DNA of 64,000 nucleotides. Source: Psychrobacter arcticus 273-4 (GTDB lineage: Bacteria > Pseudomonadota > Gammaproteobacteria > Pseudomonadales > Moraxellaceae). The notes beneath the pieces are model-generated. The model saw nothing but the letters and a program-made list of their open reading frames with translations, ran no database searches and was not told the DNA's origin. Shown here piece by piece: positions 54,607 through 63,937 of the stretch (positions are counted from its first letter, which is position 1; each line of letters opens with the position of its first letter). The DNA is taken from positions 2,108,001-2,172,000 of the forward strand of contig NC_007204.1 of assembly GCF_000012305.1 (NCBI RefSeq). Reading direction: 5' to 3'. The position numbers were made by a program, and so were the translations under genes.

Positions 54607-56673
54607 CTAAAAATAACGTCTATATGAAAGTTGTACATCTTCATTGGCGTCGATACGATCTTGCCATTCATAATTAGCATTGATACGTAATGCTTGTTTT
54701 TTATCGATATCATATTGCAAACCTAAGGTCGAGATAGGCTGCCAATAATGACCACGCACATTAGAGTCATCGCTGCTGCCATGATACCAATATGGCAGTT
54801 GCAATTCAGCCTGCGCACGTAACTGATTGTTAATTTGATAACGACAACCAGCATTCACGCCTGCACCAACACGAAAGCCTTTATTGATACCGCGTCCCGT
54901 TTGTGCCGTTCCTGACAAAAACGTATAGCAAAGCTGCGGCGCTATCTCGCCCGTACCTGTGCTAAGGGTGCCAAATGCCCATGACCATCCTGATTCATAG
55001 CCCAAGCTCCCAACCAGATGGTCGGTCCCATCTTGCTGCGAGCCATCGTTTACACGCGTTGCCTCTATACTCGCGCCCCACGTCTTGCCCTTCTTGGCAG
55101 AATTGACGGGATTAAAAGAACGCCCTTTAATTAAAGTCAAATTCTGTAAAATCACGCTTTTTGGCTGACTGGGTTTATCATTGTTTGTGTCATATAAACG
55201 CAAAGTCGCTGCTGCACCTTCTAAATCAAAAAACTGCGGAAAACCAGACGGACGATCAAGGGTATCGTGATAGCCTGCGCGCACGCCAAGATCAATATAA
55301 TTATTATCCCCATGCTTATCCCCACGCTGACCGATGCCGATATGTCCCATTTGCAACGGATGTCGATTGAGAGGATTGGTATCTGAGACCGCAATCTGAT
55401 GATTGAGTAACGTCTGTCCATCGGCTGACATGCTCGAAACCGTATTGAGCGGCGCCGACTTAATCTCATTAAGCGTCTGTTTTGCACTATTGTGATAGCC
55501 GAGCTGATCACGCTGCTGTTTGACTTTATTCCATTGCGCTTGGCGTAAGGTACTATCAGCCGGCGTATAGTTGGTGCTGGCAAGAAAACCTTCTTTATTC
55601 AGTAGCTGTACCACATCTGATGGAATAACAGCATAAGGCAACTGACTTAATAAATGCTGCTGCGGCCGTACCACATCTATCAAGCGCAAAATCTCAGAGG
55701 CACAGTTGTCAGAGGTAAAGTAATAAGGCAATTTTAAATCCTTGGTTTCCCAAACGTGCAATATGATTTGCTGAACTTCCTCTGCCATTAAATCCAATCG
55801 ATACGTCCATGCATCACGCTCATCGTCTTGTAAATACTTAGCCAGCTTTTCTGGATAAGGGTCAATCTCAATCAGATTGCTATAGCCACCCGTCATAGAT
55901 TTGGTGGCGTACAGTACAAAGTTATCTTCGGTATCGCCATCGACCGTATCATTTAGCGCATAAGCATGATGAATTTGGCTTGGGTCCACCACACTTGCCT
56001 TTGAGTCGATACGCAGTAAGGTATGGGCAAAGGCAGACAGAGGATTATCCAAGTGCTCTTGCGCAAACATAATAGACAGCTGCTCAGGGGCCAGTTTTTG
56101 CATCCATGCCGTCAGCTCTGGACAAGTCACCTGCATCGCTGACTTATCAATAGCCAAGGTATCACTTAGCCATTTTGCTCGCGCTGGAAAACGGCATAGT
56201 GCAGATTTGCTATTACCAGTTTGAGCAGCATTATTAGCCTTAGGTTTATTTGTCGTATTAGTCATCTCATCAGCAAAGGCAACAAGCATTGCATCCAGCT
56301 CAGCTCCTGAATCCTCACGCCCATTTGCGCTTAAAAAGAAACTAGCGTCATCGACCGTGCTGGTATCTTTATTTTTGCCAAAAAACCCTTTTTTCTCATC
56401 AGAGAAATATAATAAGCGTCGCCATGTCGTATGTTGGGCAAGATTTTTTGTCTTAGCCTGCTCACGCCATAAAGCCAGCAGCTGTTTTGCACCTGTTTCA
56501 GCAGCTGTTCCGGCTTTAGCATTGTTATCCGTATTGGTATCGGTATTAAGCGCAAGCTCACCAGTCGTTACCAATGAGGCAGGCGTTGGTAAAAATGCTT
56601 GTGCCTGCGCGGTGAGCAGCAGTCCAACAATCGCCAATGGCAAACGTGCACGCCGGCTGAGCTGTATTGGCAT
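54607..56673 (-). CDS. DUF4105 domain outer-envelope-type protein
   Basis: A 688-residue exported protein. The signal peptide MPIQLSRRARLPLAIVGLLL probably ends at AQA. The DUF4105 domain (about 250-390) contains HAYALNDTVDGDTEDNFVLYATKSMTGGYSNL, YPEKLAKYLQDDERDAWTYRL and LPYYFTSDNCASEILRLIDVVRP with a conserved-type Cys. The C-terminal 150 residues alternate as in outer-membrane beta strands and end YEWQDRIDANEDVQLSYRRYF, with a final aromatic. Function is unknown. The start at 56673 gives the best signal peptide and a GGAT site; upstream starts at 56715 or 56769 are possible. Confidence 0.75.
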   Translation of the reverse strand: MPIQLSRRARLPLAIVGLLLTAQAQAFLPTPASLVTTGELALNTDTNTDNNAKAGTAAETGAKQLLALWREQAKTKNLAQHTTWRRLLYFSDEKKGFFGKNKDTSTVDDASFFLSANGREDSGAELDAMLVAFADEMTNTTNKPKANNAAQTGNSKSALCRFPARAKWLSDTLAIDKSAMQVTCPELTAWMQKLAPEQLSIMFAQEHLDNPLSAFAHTLLRIDSKASVVDPSQIHHAYALNDTVDGDTEDNFVLYATKSMTGGYSNLIEIDPYPEKLAKYLQDDERDAWTYRLDLMAEEVQQIILHVWETKDLKLPYYFTSDNCASEILRLIDVVRPQQHLLSQLPYAVIPSDVVQLLNKEGFLASTNYTPADSTLRQAQWNKVKQQRDQLGYHNSAKQTLNEIKSAPLNTVSSMSADGQTLLNHQIAVSDTNPLNRHPLQMGHIGIGQRGDKHGDNNYIDLGVRAGYHDTLDRPSGFPQFFDLEGAAATLRLYDTNNDKPSQPKSVILQNLTLIKGRSFNPVNSAKKGKTWGASIEATRVNDGSQQDGTDHLVGSLGYESGWSWAFGTLSTGTGEIAPQLCYTFLSGTAQTGRGINKGFRVGAGVNAGCRYQINNQLRAQAELQLPYWYHGSSDDSNVRGHYWQPISTLGLQYDIDKKQALRINANYEWQDRIDANEDVQLSYRRYF

Positions 56674-56934
56674 ATCATCCAGCAAAATACGATTTGAAAC
56701 TGATTGTATAGACATAAGTAAAATCTTGCACTGTAAAGGTGATACGCTTATCACGTGACTGATACTCATTAAAAAACTTGAACATTTATTAGTAACAATA
56801 GACTTTTGAGCAAAATCTTATTTACGTCTCTCTGGTTTATACTGAAATGACAATATATTTGCTATTTATTTATACAAAATTTATGATAAAACGCATTTTT
56901 CTGCTGATTAATAACCATTATAAAAGAGAGTATT

Positions 56935-57525
56935 ATGTCTATAGCATCATCGATGACTATCAGTGAGGGTCAATTATCAGCAGCCACTTGGCTTGCATCC
57001 CCGAACGCTAATAAACGACCTCAAAACACAAGCATTGATACGATTGTTATTCATAATATCAGCTTACCGCCTAGTGAATTTGGCGCGTGCGGCGCTGATG
57101 GTATACATTACGTCAAAGCTTTGTTCACCAATCAATTAGACTGGGATGCCCATCCTTATTTTCAAACGATAAAAGGCGCTGAAGTTTCCGCGCATTTATT
57201 TATCGAGCGTGACGGTACGATGACTCAGTTTGTCAATTTTAACGAACGCGCATGGCATGCCGGTCGCTCGAGCTATCTTGGTCGAGCCGAATGTAATGAT
57301 TATAGCATTGGCATTGAGCTTGAAGGGTCGGATTTTGTGCCGTTTAGTGCGGCGCAGTATGAGGCATTGGCAAAAGCAATCGTTGCAATCTATGAGGCGT
57401 ATCCCAAAACCCGTCGGCATCTGACCGGTCATAGCGATATTGCACCCGGTCGCAAAACTGACCCCGGTGATTATTTTGAATGGAAGAAATTGCGTAAGAT
57501 GGTTGCCTGCTTTCTTGATGACTAA
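56935..57525 (+). CDS. ampD: 1,6-anhydro-N-acetylmuramyl-L-alanine amidase AmpD
   Basis: Cytosolic zinc amidase that recycles anhydro-muropeptides and keeps the ampC inducer low. The 196-residue amidase_2 protein has IDTIVIHNISLPP (first zinc His), SAHLFIERDGTMTQFVNFNERAWHAGRS (His/Glu region) and HLTGHSDIAPGRKTDPGDYFEW (second His, Lys and Asp ligand). An N-terminal stretch of about 30 residues precedes. The binding site AGAGAG lies before the ATG. It precedes murJ by 148 bases, placing two cell-wall genes together. Confidence 0.95.
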   Translation: MSIASSMTISEGQLSAATWLASPNANKRPQNTSIDTIVIHNISLPPSEFGACGADGIHYVKALFTNQLDWDAHPYFQTIKGAEVSAHLFIERDGTMTQFVNFNERAWHAGRSSYLGRAECNDYSIGIELEGSDFVPFSAAQYEALAKAIVAIYEAYPKTRRHLTGHSDIAPGRKTDPGDYFEWKKLRKMVACFLDD

Positions 57526-57673
57526 ATCTTACTTCAGTGAGGATAAAGTTTCAATGAATAGACGACTACATATCCCACATCCAATGCATTTACCTAGGTT
57601 ATGAAAGTGCTATAATCTGTCAGTTTTTTTTGACTCTCGTAAATCAGCAAGCAACTTAGCAAAATAGGTTCTC

Positions 57674-59224
57674 ATGGCAAAAAGTCGGTTATTTCGTTCA
57701 ACCATGGTGGTCAGTAGTATGACCATGCTGTCGCGTATTTTAGGTCTGGTACGCGATATTGTATTATTAGGCGTCTTTGGCGCTGGTGGTCTCATGGACG
57801 CCTTTTTAGTCGCCTTTAAGATACCAAATTTTCTGCGACGTCTGTTTGCTGAAGGCGCGTTTAGTCAGGCTTTTGTACCTATTTTATCCGAATATAAAGA
57901 AAAGTATAGCTTACGAGAGGTACAGATATTAGTCAGTCGCACCTCAGGTGCTCTGCTGTTAATTTTATCGATGCTCACCGTGGTGGTTATCTTAATGGCA
58001 CCGTGGGTCGTGACTTTATTTGCACCTGGTTTTGCCGATCAACCTAATAAGTTTGCGATTACCGCTGAGCTGTTGCGACTGACCTTTCCTTACTTATTAT
58101 TTATCTCAATGACTGCCTTTGCCAGCGGCATCTTACAAAGCTATGGACGTTTTGCAGCACCTGCTTTTGCACCGGTATTGCTCAATCTATCTATGATTGG
58201 TGGCGCACTGGTTTTTGCACCCATGTTCGAGACGCCCATTATGGCGCTCGGTTATGCGGTTGCTATTGCAGGCTTATTACAGCTCCTACTGCAGTTGCCA
58301 CAATTGTCGCAACAAAAATTACTGGTCATGCCCAAAATCGACTTCCAGCATGAAGGCGTCAGGCGCATACTAAAATTAATGCTACCTGCTATCTTTGGAG
58401 TATCGGTTACTCAGATTAATCTGTTATTAAACACTATCTTTGCCTCTTTGATGATTGGCGGTTCAGTCTCATGGCTATACGCCGCTGAGCGTATGAGCGA
58501 GCTACCACTTGGTTTAATTGGCGTGGCAATTGGTACAGTCATTTTGCCAAGCCTATCAAAAAGTGAAGCCCAAAAAGACGATGTCAGTTTTAAAAAGACT
58601 CTCGATTGGGCAGCCCGTTTAATTATATTAGTCGGCGTACCTGCATCGGCAGCACTATTTATACTTTCTGATGTACTGATGCAAGCGCTGTTCTTACGCG
58701 GCGAATTTACCTTACGTGATGCGCAAATGAGTTCGCTTGCGCTAAAAAGTATGGCAGGTGGCATCTTGGGCTTTATGTTGATTAAAGTCTTTGCCCCTGC
58801 TTTCTTCGCTCGTCAAGATATCCGCACACCCGTCAAAATCGGTATTATTTCCGTTTTTGCTAATATGATTTTTAGTGTCATCTTTATTGGGATATTTTAC
58901 TTTCTTGAGATTCCACTACATGGCGGGCTCGCACTTGCGACGACTGGCGCATCATTTGTGAATGCAGGCTTATTATATTATTTCTTGCATAAGCGTGATA
59001 TTTTCCGTTTTGGCAGTCACTGGAAAAAGCTGTTTGCGCAGTTTGCGATCTCTACCAGTGCCATGGTCGCTGTGCTTTATATCATGCTACCGTACTTTCC
59101 AACCGATAAGGCACAGTGGCAACGTTTGATTGCGCTACTGATTATGTGTACGGTCGGTGCGCTGGTTTACGGCGGAGTATTATTGGCAACAGGCTTCCGT
59201 CCTCGCCATCTGAAACATGGTTAA
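57674..59224 (+). CDS. murJ: Lipid II flippase MurJ (MviN)
   Basis: A 516-residue MOP-superfamily protein with 13-14 transmembrane segments that translocates lipid II across the inner membrane. Signatures are SMTMLSRILGLVRDIVLLGVFGAGGLMDAFLVAFKIPNFLRRLFAEGAFSQAFVPI at the N-terminus, with the conserved Arg and Asp of the central cavity, and LLNTIFASLMIGGSVSWLYAAERMSELPLGLIGVAIGTVILPSLSK. Start MAKSRLFRST. The C-terminus is basic (GFRPRHLKHG). It precedes ribF by one intervening lipoprotein and a divergent acetyltransferase gene, whereas in E. coli murJ and ribF are more loosely associated. Confidence 0.97.
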   Translation: MAKSRLFRSTMVVSSMTMLSRILGLVRDIVLLGVFGAGGLMDAFLVAFKIPNFLRRLFAEGAFSQAFVPILSEYKEKYSLREVQILVSRTSGALLLILSMLTVVVILMAPWVVTLFAPGFADQPNKFAITAELLRLTFPYLLFISMTAFASGILQSYGRFAAPAFAPVLLNLSMIGGALVFAPMFETPIMALGYAVAIAGLLQLLLQLPQLSQQKLLVMPKIDFQHEGVRRILKLMLPAIFGVSVTQINLLLNTIFASLMIGGSVSWLYAAERMSELPLGLIGVAIGTVILPSLSKSEAQKDDVSFKKTLDWAARLIILVGVPASAALFILSDVLMQALFLRGEFTLRDAQMSSLALKSMAGGILGFMLIKVFAPAFFARQDIRTPVKIGIISVFANMIFSVIFIGIFYFLEIPLHGGLALATTGASFVNAGLLYYFLHKRDIFRFGSHWKKLFAQFAISTSAMVAVLYIMLPYFPTDKAQWQRLIALLIMCTVGALVYGGVLLATGFRPRHLKHG

Positions 59225-59346
59225 AAGTGCTAGATAAATTATTGGTTTACCAAACCAGAACAAGCTCAATATGAGAATTGACAATGAATGATGCTGATAA
59301 TTGCCATAATGGCTTATTGTTAAATCACTCAATACTAAGGTTTTAT

Positions 59347-59967
59347 ATGACAATTCAGCAGCTTACAGCTCAACGCCTACCTATGATTTTTGCGACTGGT
59401 TTACTCAGTGCTGGACTGTTGATAAGCGGTTGTAGCGATAATGATAATGTGCAGACCAAGCCAGTGGACGAGACGACAGACAGTCCATCTGCCGTAGATA
59501 CCGCTAAGAGTACGGATGATGTCGAGGCTAATACTGATGTTAATAAGACTGATACTAATAGTATAGACAATAATTCCGCAGCTATACCTGATACTGACAT
59601 TGTCAGTCAAGATATCAGCCCTATCGCAGCCGCTGTTAAAGAGCCAAGTATCTTAACCAATCGAACCCAAGCAGGTACCCCAGAAAATACCGTAAAACTG
59701 GCGCTTGATACCTTATATTATGGCGACGTTAAAAAAGCGGCGTCATATTATAAAGTCGATATGGAGAATTTCGCTGAAGAGTTGAAAAACACCCAGTTTG
59801 CCTTTAAGCAGACAGTTGAAGCTGTCACTATTATTGACACTAAGTACAATAGCGATAAAACCAAGGCAACCGTTACAGGTGAGCTGAGACTAAAAGGTCA
59901 AAGTGAGCCTGCGCCTTTGGCTTATGAGCTGCAAAAAATCGATGGCGAATGGAAAATATTGGGTTAG
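59347..59967 (+). CDS. Lipoprotein with DUF4878-like domain
   Basis: A 206-residue lipoprotein. The signal peptide MTIQQLTAQRLPMIFATGLL ends in a lipobox, LISGC, with Cys about residue 29. A Thr/Asp/Val-rich linker (about 30-110) is followed by a C-terminal domain similar to DUF4878: GTPENTVKLALDTLYYGDVKKAASYYKVD...KATVTGELRLKGQSEPAPLAYELQKIDGEWKIL. Family members are small extracytoplasmic proteins of unknown function. The ATG at 59347 is preferred because it starts the signal sequence and follows TAAGG; an upstream frame to 59278 lacks a signal. Confidence 0.8.
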   Translation: MTIQQLTAQRLPMIFATGLLSAGLLISGCSDNDNVQTKPVDETTDSPSAVDTAKSTDDVEANTDVNKTDTNSIDNNSAAIPDTDIVSQDISPIAAAVKEPSILTNRTQAGTPENTVKLALDTLYYGDVKKAASYYKVDMENFAEELKNTQFAFKQTVEAVTIIDTKYNSDKTKATVTGELRLKGQSEPAPLAYELQKIDGEWKILG

Positions 59968-59991
59968 AGCTTTTGACTGTCAATCATTGAT

Positions 59992-60642
59992 CTAACCATT
60001 TCTGATATCGTCTGTAACATCCTCTGTAGCAAGGCGTTTACCCAGCATCACCACATCAGCGATAAATCCATCCATATCACAGACTTGTGGCATCAAACCC
60101 CATTGCTCAAAGCCAAGCTTACGAAATAACCCCAAGCTTGGCTGGTTATGGGCGAAAATAAGCGCAGCGACATTATAAATACCGAGGCTTGGCGCTTGAT
60201 GCAACATCCAGCGTACTAATAAGCTACCCAGTCCTTGACCATGATAGTCGTTATGAATATAAATACTAATCTCGCTGCTGATATGATAAGCCGGACGCGC
60301 ATACAAATCGCTAAAGCTACCCCATGCAATGATTGACGAAAGTTGTTTCTCCATCTCGCTTTCCATAGCCATATTTGCCATTCTAACGACATAAATAGGT
60401 CGCGTTGCACTATTGATATGTTCTGCAAACCAAACTGCCCGCTCTTCATAAGTCACCGGTTCCAGATTGGCTGTTGCCTGTTTGCCCGCAATACTTTTAT
60501 TATATATTGCTAAAACTTCTACTAAATCACTTGCCACTGCGAACTGTACAATAAATTTATCGCCAAACTTATTTGTTAATGTAGGCAAGTTAGTACGATC
60601 AAAAACAGGTTTAGAATTCGGGTTAGCTGTTATCGCAGACAT
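59992..60642 (-). CDS. GNAT family N-acetyltransferase (phosphinothricin acetyltransferase-like)
   Basis: A 216-residue GNAT protein. LAIYNKSIAGKQATANLEPVTYEERAVWFAEH, IIAWGSFSDLYARPAYHISSEISIYI, and the acetyl-CoA motif YHGQGLGSLLVRWMLHQA are followed by FAHNQPSLGLFRKLGFEQWGLMP and FIADVVMLGKRL. This matches the Bar/PAT branch, though the substrate may be an amino acid or another amine. There is about a 25-residue N-terminal extension. It faces the ribF promoter region and is convergent with the lipoprotein gene. Confidence 0.85.
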   Translation of the reverse strand: MSAITANPNSKPVFDRTNLPTLTNKFGDKFIVQFAVASDLVEVLAIYNKSIAGKQATANLEPVTYEERAVWFAEHINSATRPIYVVRMANMAMESEMEKQLSSIIAWGSFSDLYARPAYHISSEISIYIHNDYHGQGLGSLLVRWMLHQAPSLGIYNVAALIFAHNQPSLGLFRKLGFEQWGLMPQVCDMDGFIADVVMLGKRLATEDVTDDIRNG

Positions 60643-60826
60643 AGCACCTCTATAATGGGTTATTCATCGTTAATGGTTTGAACATCCTATAAAGCGACCT
60701 CTCAGCAATCGAATAAGCTTTAGCCCAGTAAAATAACCATGCTGTAAAACGGATAGCAGCGTTCTGCCATTATCAGCAGACTATAGGATGTTAGTGTGGC
60801 TATTTTACTTTATAATGGCTGATTTT

Positions 60827-60867
60827 AAACACATCGATTTTAAATCCAGATGTGTTTTTCATTTTTT
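60827..60867 (+). terminator. Terminator-like hairpin in the ribF leader
   Basis: AAACACATC (60827-60835) pairs with GATGTGTTT (60849-60857), followed by TTCATTTTTT. A TATAAT hexamer at 60811-60816 would start transcription just before it. It could attenuate ribF. I see no FMN riboswitch. Confidence 0.5.
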
Positions 60868-60898
60868 ATCTGGTTTCATCTGTCATAGCTGAACATTT

Positions 60899-61942
60899 AT
60901 GAACACCTATTTTCTTGAGCAACTGATGGCGTCTTCAGACGCTTCGCCTACCCATACCAACCCAGTAGCTTTAGCACCCTGTGTGCTGACTATTGGCAAT
61001 TTCGATGGCGTGCATTTGGGTCATCAAGCCATGCTCGCTCAAGTGCGCGAACTTGCAAAGGCTCGTAAACTTAACTCTGCCGTTATGATATTTGAGCCAC
61101 AGCCAAGAGAGTTCTTTGCGCCAGCGGCTGCTCCTGCCCGCTTAACCAACCTTGCCGAAAAGCAAGCTTTGCTAGCAGAATACGGGGTTGAGACCTTGAT
61201 TGTGGCAGGTTTTGACAACGAATTTCGCTCATTATCAGCGCAGGCATTTGCAGATATCTTAGCGAGGCGACTGAATGTGCAAGCCTTGGTATTGGGTGAT
61301 GACTTCAAATTTGGTCATGATCGTACCGGTGACAGTCAGTTTTTGCGTGATTATGGGCTACATGTGACCAATCTGCACACCGTCAATGACGATAGTCATA
61401 AAGCGGCGCGCATCAGCTCTACTCGTATCCGTGATTTATTGTTGGCAGGTGACATCAACGCTGCCAACGCTTTATTGGGTCGAGATTATGCCATTACTGG
61501 TACGGTCGTTGGCGGTGATAAAATTGGTCGCACCATGGATTTCCCAACCGCCAATATTGACTTAGAGCGCATGAAACCTGCTTTACACGGCATCTTTGCA
61601 GTCGATGTCGTCAGCCTTGATCAGGATGGCAATGTTATACCAGACGGTTTATACAAACGTGCAGATAATAACCATAAAGGTATAACAGGTTTGCGAGCAC
61701 ATAGCCTGTTTGGTACTGCCAATATCGGCACCAGACCTTCTGTCGACAAAACCCATGAGTGGCGTTTAGAAGTGCATTTTCCAGAACTGCAAGCCGACTT
61801 ATATGGTTCAACCTTGCAGGTGCGTTTTTTGCATTACTTGCATGGTGAACGCCATTACGAAAGTTTGGATGCGCTAAAAGAAGGTATTCATCATGATGTA
61901 CAAGAATTGATTGAATGGCGCGCAAAGCAAACGGACGGTTAA
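60899..61942 (+). CDS. ribF: Bifunctional riboflavin kinase/FAD synthetase
   Basis: Makes FMN then FAD from riboflavin. The 347-residue protein has an N-terminal nucleotidyltransferase domain (VLTIGNFDGVHLGHQAML, FVLGDDFKFGHDR-type motif LVLGDDFKFGHDRTGDS, ISSTRIRDLLLAGD) and a C-terminal flavokinase domain (KIGRTMDFPTANI, GLYKRADNNHKGI, FGTANIGTRP, VHFPELQADLYG). The N-terminus is about 25 residues longer than usual before VLTIGN. In E. coli ileS follows; here a DUF2789 gene on the other strand follows instead. Confidence 0.96.
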   Translation: MNTYFLEQLMASSDASPTHTNPVALAPCVLTIGNFDGVHLGHQAMLAQVRELAKARKLNSAVMIFEPQPREFFAPAAAPARLTNLAEKQALLAEYGVETLIVAGFDNEFRSLSAQAFADILARRLNVQALVLGDDFKFGHDRTGDSQFLRDYGLHVTNLHTVNDDSHKAARISSTRIRDLLLAGDINAANALLGRDYAITGTVVGGDKIGRTMDFPTANIDLERMKPALHGIFAVDVVSLDQDGNVIPDGLYKRADNNHKGITGLRAHSLFGTANIGTRPSVDKTHEWRLEVHFPELQADLYGSTLQVRFLHYLHGERHYESLDALKEGIHHDVQELIEWRAKQTDG

Positions 61943-62026
61943 GCCATAAAACGTTTAATGGCTGGTTTATGAGCAGCTTGTTTGTTATTACCTAGCTGAC
62001 ATGATTACCTGGCTGATAGCTTACGC

Positions 62027-62260
62027 CTATGGATGCAAGCGTACATTCAAATCATCGATGACCTCTACCCACGCCGCATCTTTTTCCCATTCTTCTTGTA
62101 AGAACATACGTTGGTTGTCATTCCAAATGCTAGCTTCTGTTAATTTCTCTTCTTTTACCAATTGATTGTTTTTAATAAAGCGATCAATCGCCTCATCAGA
62201 GCTATCAAGACCCAGCTGAGCAAATAGCTCATTCATATTATATTCAGGTTTGCCTAACAT
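62027..62260 (-). CDS. DUF2789 family protein
   Basis: A 77-residue protein: MNELFAQLGLDSSDEAIDRFIKNNQLVKEEKLTEASIWNDNQRMFLQEEWEKDAAWVEVIDDLNVRL. This matches the DUF2789 family of unknown function. The start MLGKPEYN is set at 62260 by a strong GAGGAG ribosome binding site; the in-frame ATG at 62284 lies upstream of it. Confidence 0.82.
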   Translation of the reverse strand: MLGKPEYNMNELFAQLGLDSSDEAIDRFIKNNQLVKEEKLTEASIWNDNQRMFLQEEWEKDAAWVEVIDDLNVRLHP

Positions 62261-62463
62261 AAACTTTCTCCTCAAATGACACAAATTTGCTTGTGCTTAT
62301 TATTTAAATCAACCCGTTTATTGTAGCAAGCTTTATTTGAATAACTGTTTATCTAACGTTATCAATTGTATTAACCTTTAAGAATTAGGTGGAAATAAGC
62401 TGCATGATTAAGCTGGCTCTCAATAAAATATAAAGAATGCTGACAGCACGCCAAAATTCAAAC

Positions 62464-62497
62464 AAAAAAAGCCCTCATGATAAATGAGGGCTTTTTA
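62464..62497 (-). terminator. Terminator of mdh
   Basis: AAAGCCCTCAT pairs with ATGAGGGCTTT and is flanked by A and T runs. It lies 50 bases after the mdh stop. Confidence 0.88.
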
Positions 62498-62546
62498 CGT
62501 CTAGTACTGAATATAAACAGTACTAATCTAAACTTAAGCTAGAAGC

Positions 62547-63536
62547 TTACGGTAGTAAGTGCGCTACTGCATCACGCTCTTCGCTAAGCTCTTGCTCAGT
62601 GGCTGCCATTTTCTCTTTTGAGAATGCTGATGACACATCAACGCCATCAACGATAGACCAGTCACCGTTAGTACAAGTGCATGGGAATGAGTAGATCAAA
62701 CCTTTGGCAATACCGTATTCGCCGTTTGAATATACACCCATTGATACCCAATCGTTCTCATCAGTACCAAGTACCCAAGTACGCATATGAGCGATAGCAG
62801 CATTGGCTGCAGAAGCGGCAGATGATGCACCACGCGCTTTAATAATAGCAGCACCACGTTGTTGTACTTCTGGGATATAAGTACCTTCATACCACGTACG
62901 ATCAACCAAATCTAACGCAAGCTTACCGTTTACAGTGCTCGCCGTCAAATCAGGATACTGAGTTGATGAATGGTTGCCCCAGATGATCATTTTCTTCACG
63001 TCATTAACCGTGCTATCAGTCTTGCCAGCCAACTGTGCCATTGCACGGTTATGGTCTAAGCGAGTCATAGCAGTAAAGTTACGTGGGTCAAGATCTGGTG
63101 CGTTACGCTGTGCGATTAGCGCATTAGTGTTCGCAGGGTTACCTACAACCAATACTTTAACATCACGGCTTGCAACATCATTCAATGCTTTACCTTGTGC
63201 TGAGAAAATCGCAGCGTTGGCTTCTAGCAAATCTTTACGTTCCATACCAGGACCACGAGGGCGTGAGCCTACAAGTAATGCGTAATCGACATCTTTAAAA
63301 GCCACGGTCGCATCATCAGTTTGGACGATTCCAGCCAATAATGGGAATGCACAGTCTTCTAATTCCATGACCACACCCTTTAGGGCGTCGAGTGCTGGAG
63401 CGATTTCAAGTAATTGCAGAATCACTGGCTGATCTTTACCTAGCATTTCACCAGAAGCAATACGAAATAACATAGCATAGCTGATATTACCAGCGGCACC
63501 AGTCACGGCAACGCGCACAGGCTGTTTCATTGACAT
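62547..63536 (-). CDS. mdh: Malate dehydrogenase
   Basis: Oxidises malate to oxaloacetate with NAD in the TCA cycle. The 329-residue product reads [23 protein letters not shown] (NAD fold), [46 protein letters not shown] and [12 protein letters not shown] (catalytic His). It resembles the longer cytosolic-type MDH found in Acinetobacter and plants, rather than the E. coli type of about 312 residues. Start MSMKQPVRV at 63536, after GGGAG; the upstream in-frame ATG has no support. Confidence 0.97.
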   Translation of the reverse strand: MSMKQPVRVAVTGAAGNISYAMLFRIASGEMLGKDQPVILQLLEIAPALDALKGVVMELEDCAFPLLAGIVQTDDATVAFKDVDYALLVGSRPRGPGMERKDLLEANAAIFSAQGKALNDVASRDVKVLVVGNPANTNALIAQRNAPDLDPRNFTAMTRLDHNRAMAQLAGKTDSTVNDVKKMIIWGNHSSTQYPDLTASTVNGKLALDLVDRTWYEGTYIPEVQQRGAAIIKARGASSAASAANAAIAHMRTWVLGTDENDWVSMGVYSNGEYGIAKGLIYSFPCTCTNGDWSIVDGVDVSSAFSKEKMAATEQELSEERDAVAHLLP

Positions 63537-63937
63537 TGAATACTCCCTCATTATTGATTAGATAATTCATGATTTAGATAGCGACTTATTCGCTGAATAC
63601 AGTAGTCATAAACCGGCAGCTAGTGTAGCACTTCAGTCTATTAAGCGTCTAGATAAAACAAGAAACCTATCCCTAACTATATTGTTACATTTTATACGAT
63701 AAAATATTGGCAGGTTATATATAGTAAGCCCAGTATAAAAACGATACAGCGGAACTGGAATGAATTTTTTGCAGCCTCTGTCTGCGCAGGCACAGCACGC
63801 CAGAAAAATTTATACCAGTGCCGCGTCAAAACATGATGTATCTACTTTATTTGGAATCGACTATAGCAGGATGGGAATATGTTACGGACAAGGTTCGTGA
63901 TATGAAAGGAGAGATAACCAGATAAGATAAAGACGTA
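63537..63937. other. Intergenic region upstream of mdh
   Basis: The 401 bases contain the mdh promoter region, an AT-rich stretch, repeat copy I (63719-63866) and a short tail. No gene is seen until the partial frame at the right edge. Confidence 0.5.
63719..63866 (+). repeat. MITE-like hairpin repeat, subfamily 2, copy I
   Basis: About 148 bp, TATAGTAAGCCCAGTATAAA... to ...GGAATCGACTATAG, nearly identical to copy H (one substitution, CGGAACTGG for CGGGACTGG). Upstream of mdh. Confidence 0.9.

Noticed and set aside
60643..60898. FMN riboswitch upstream of ribF
   Set aside because: The region is too short and lacks the conserved RFN element pattern; only a simple hairpin is present.
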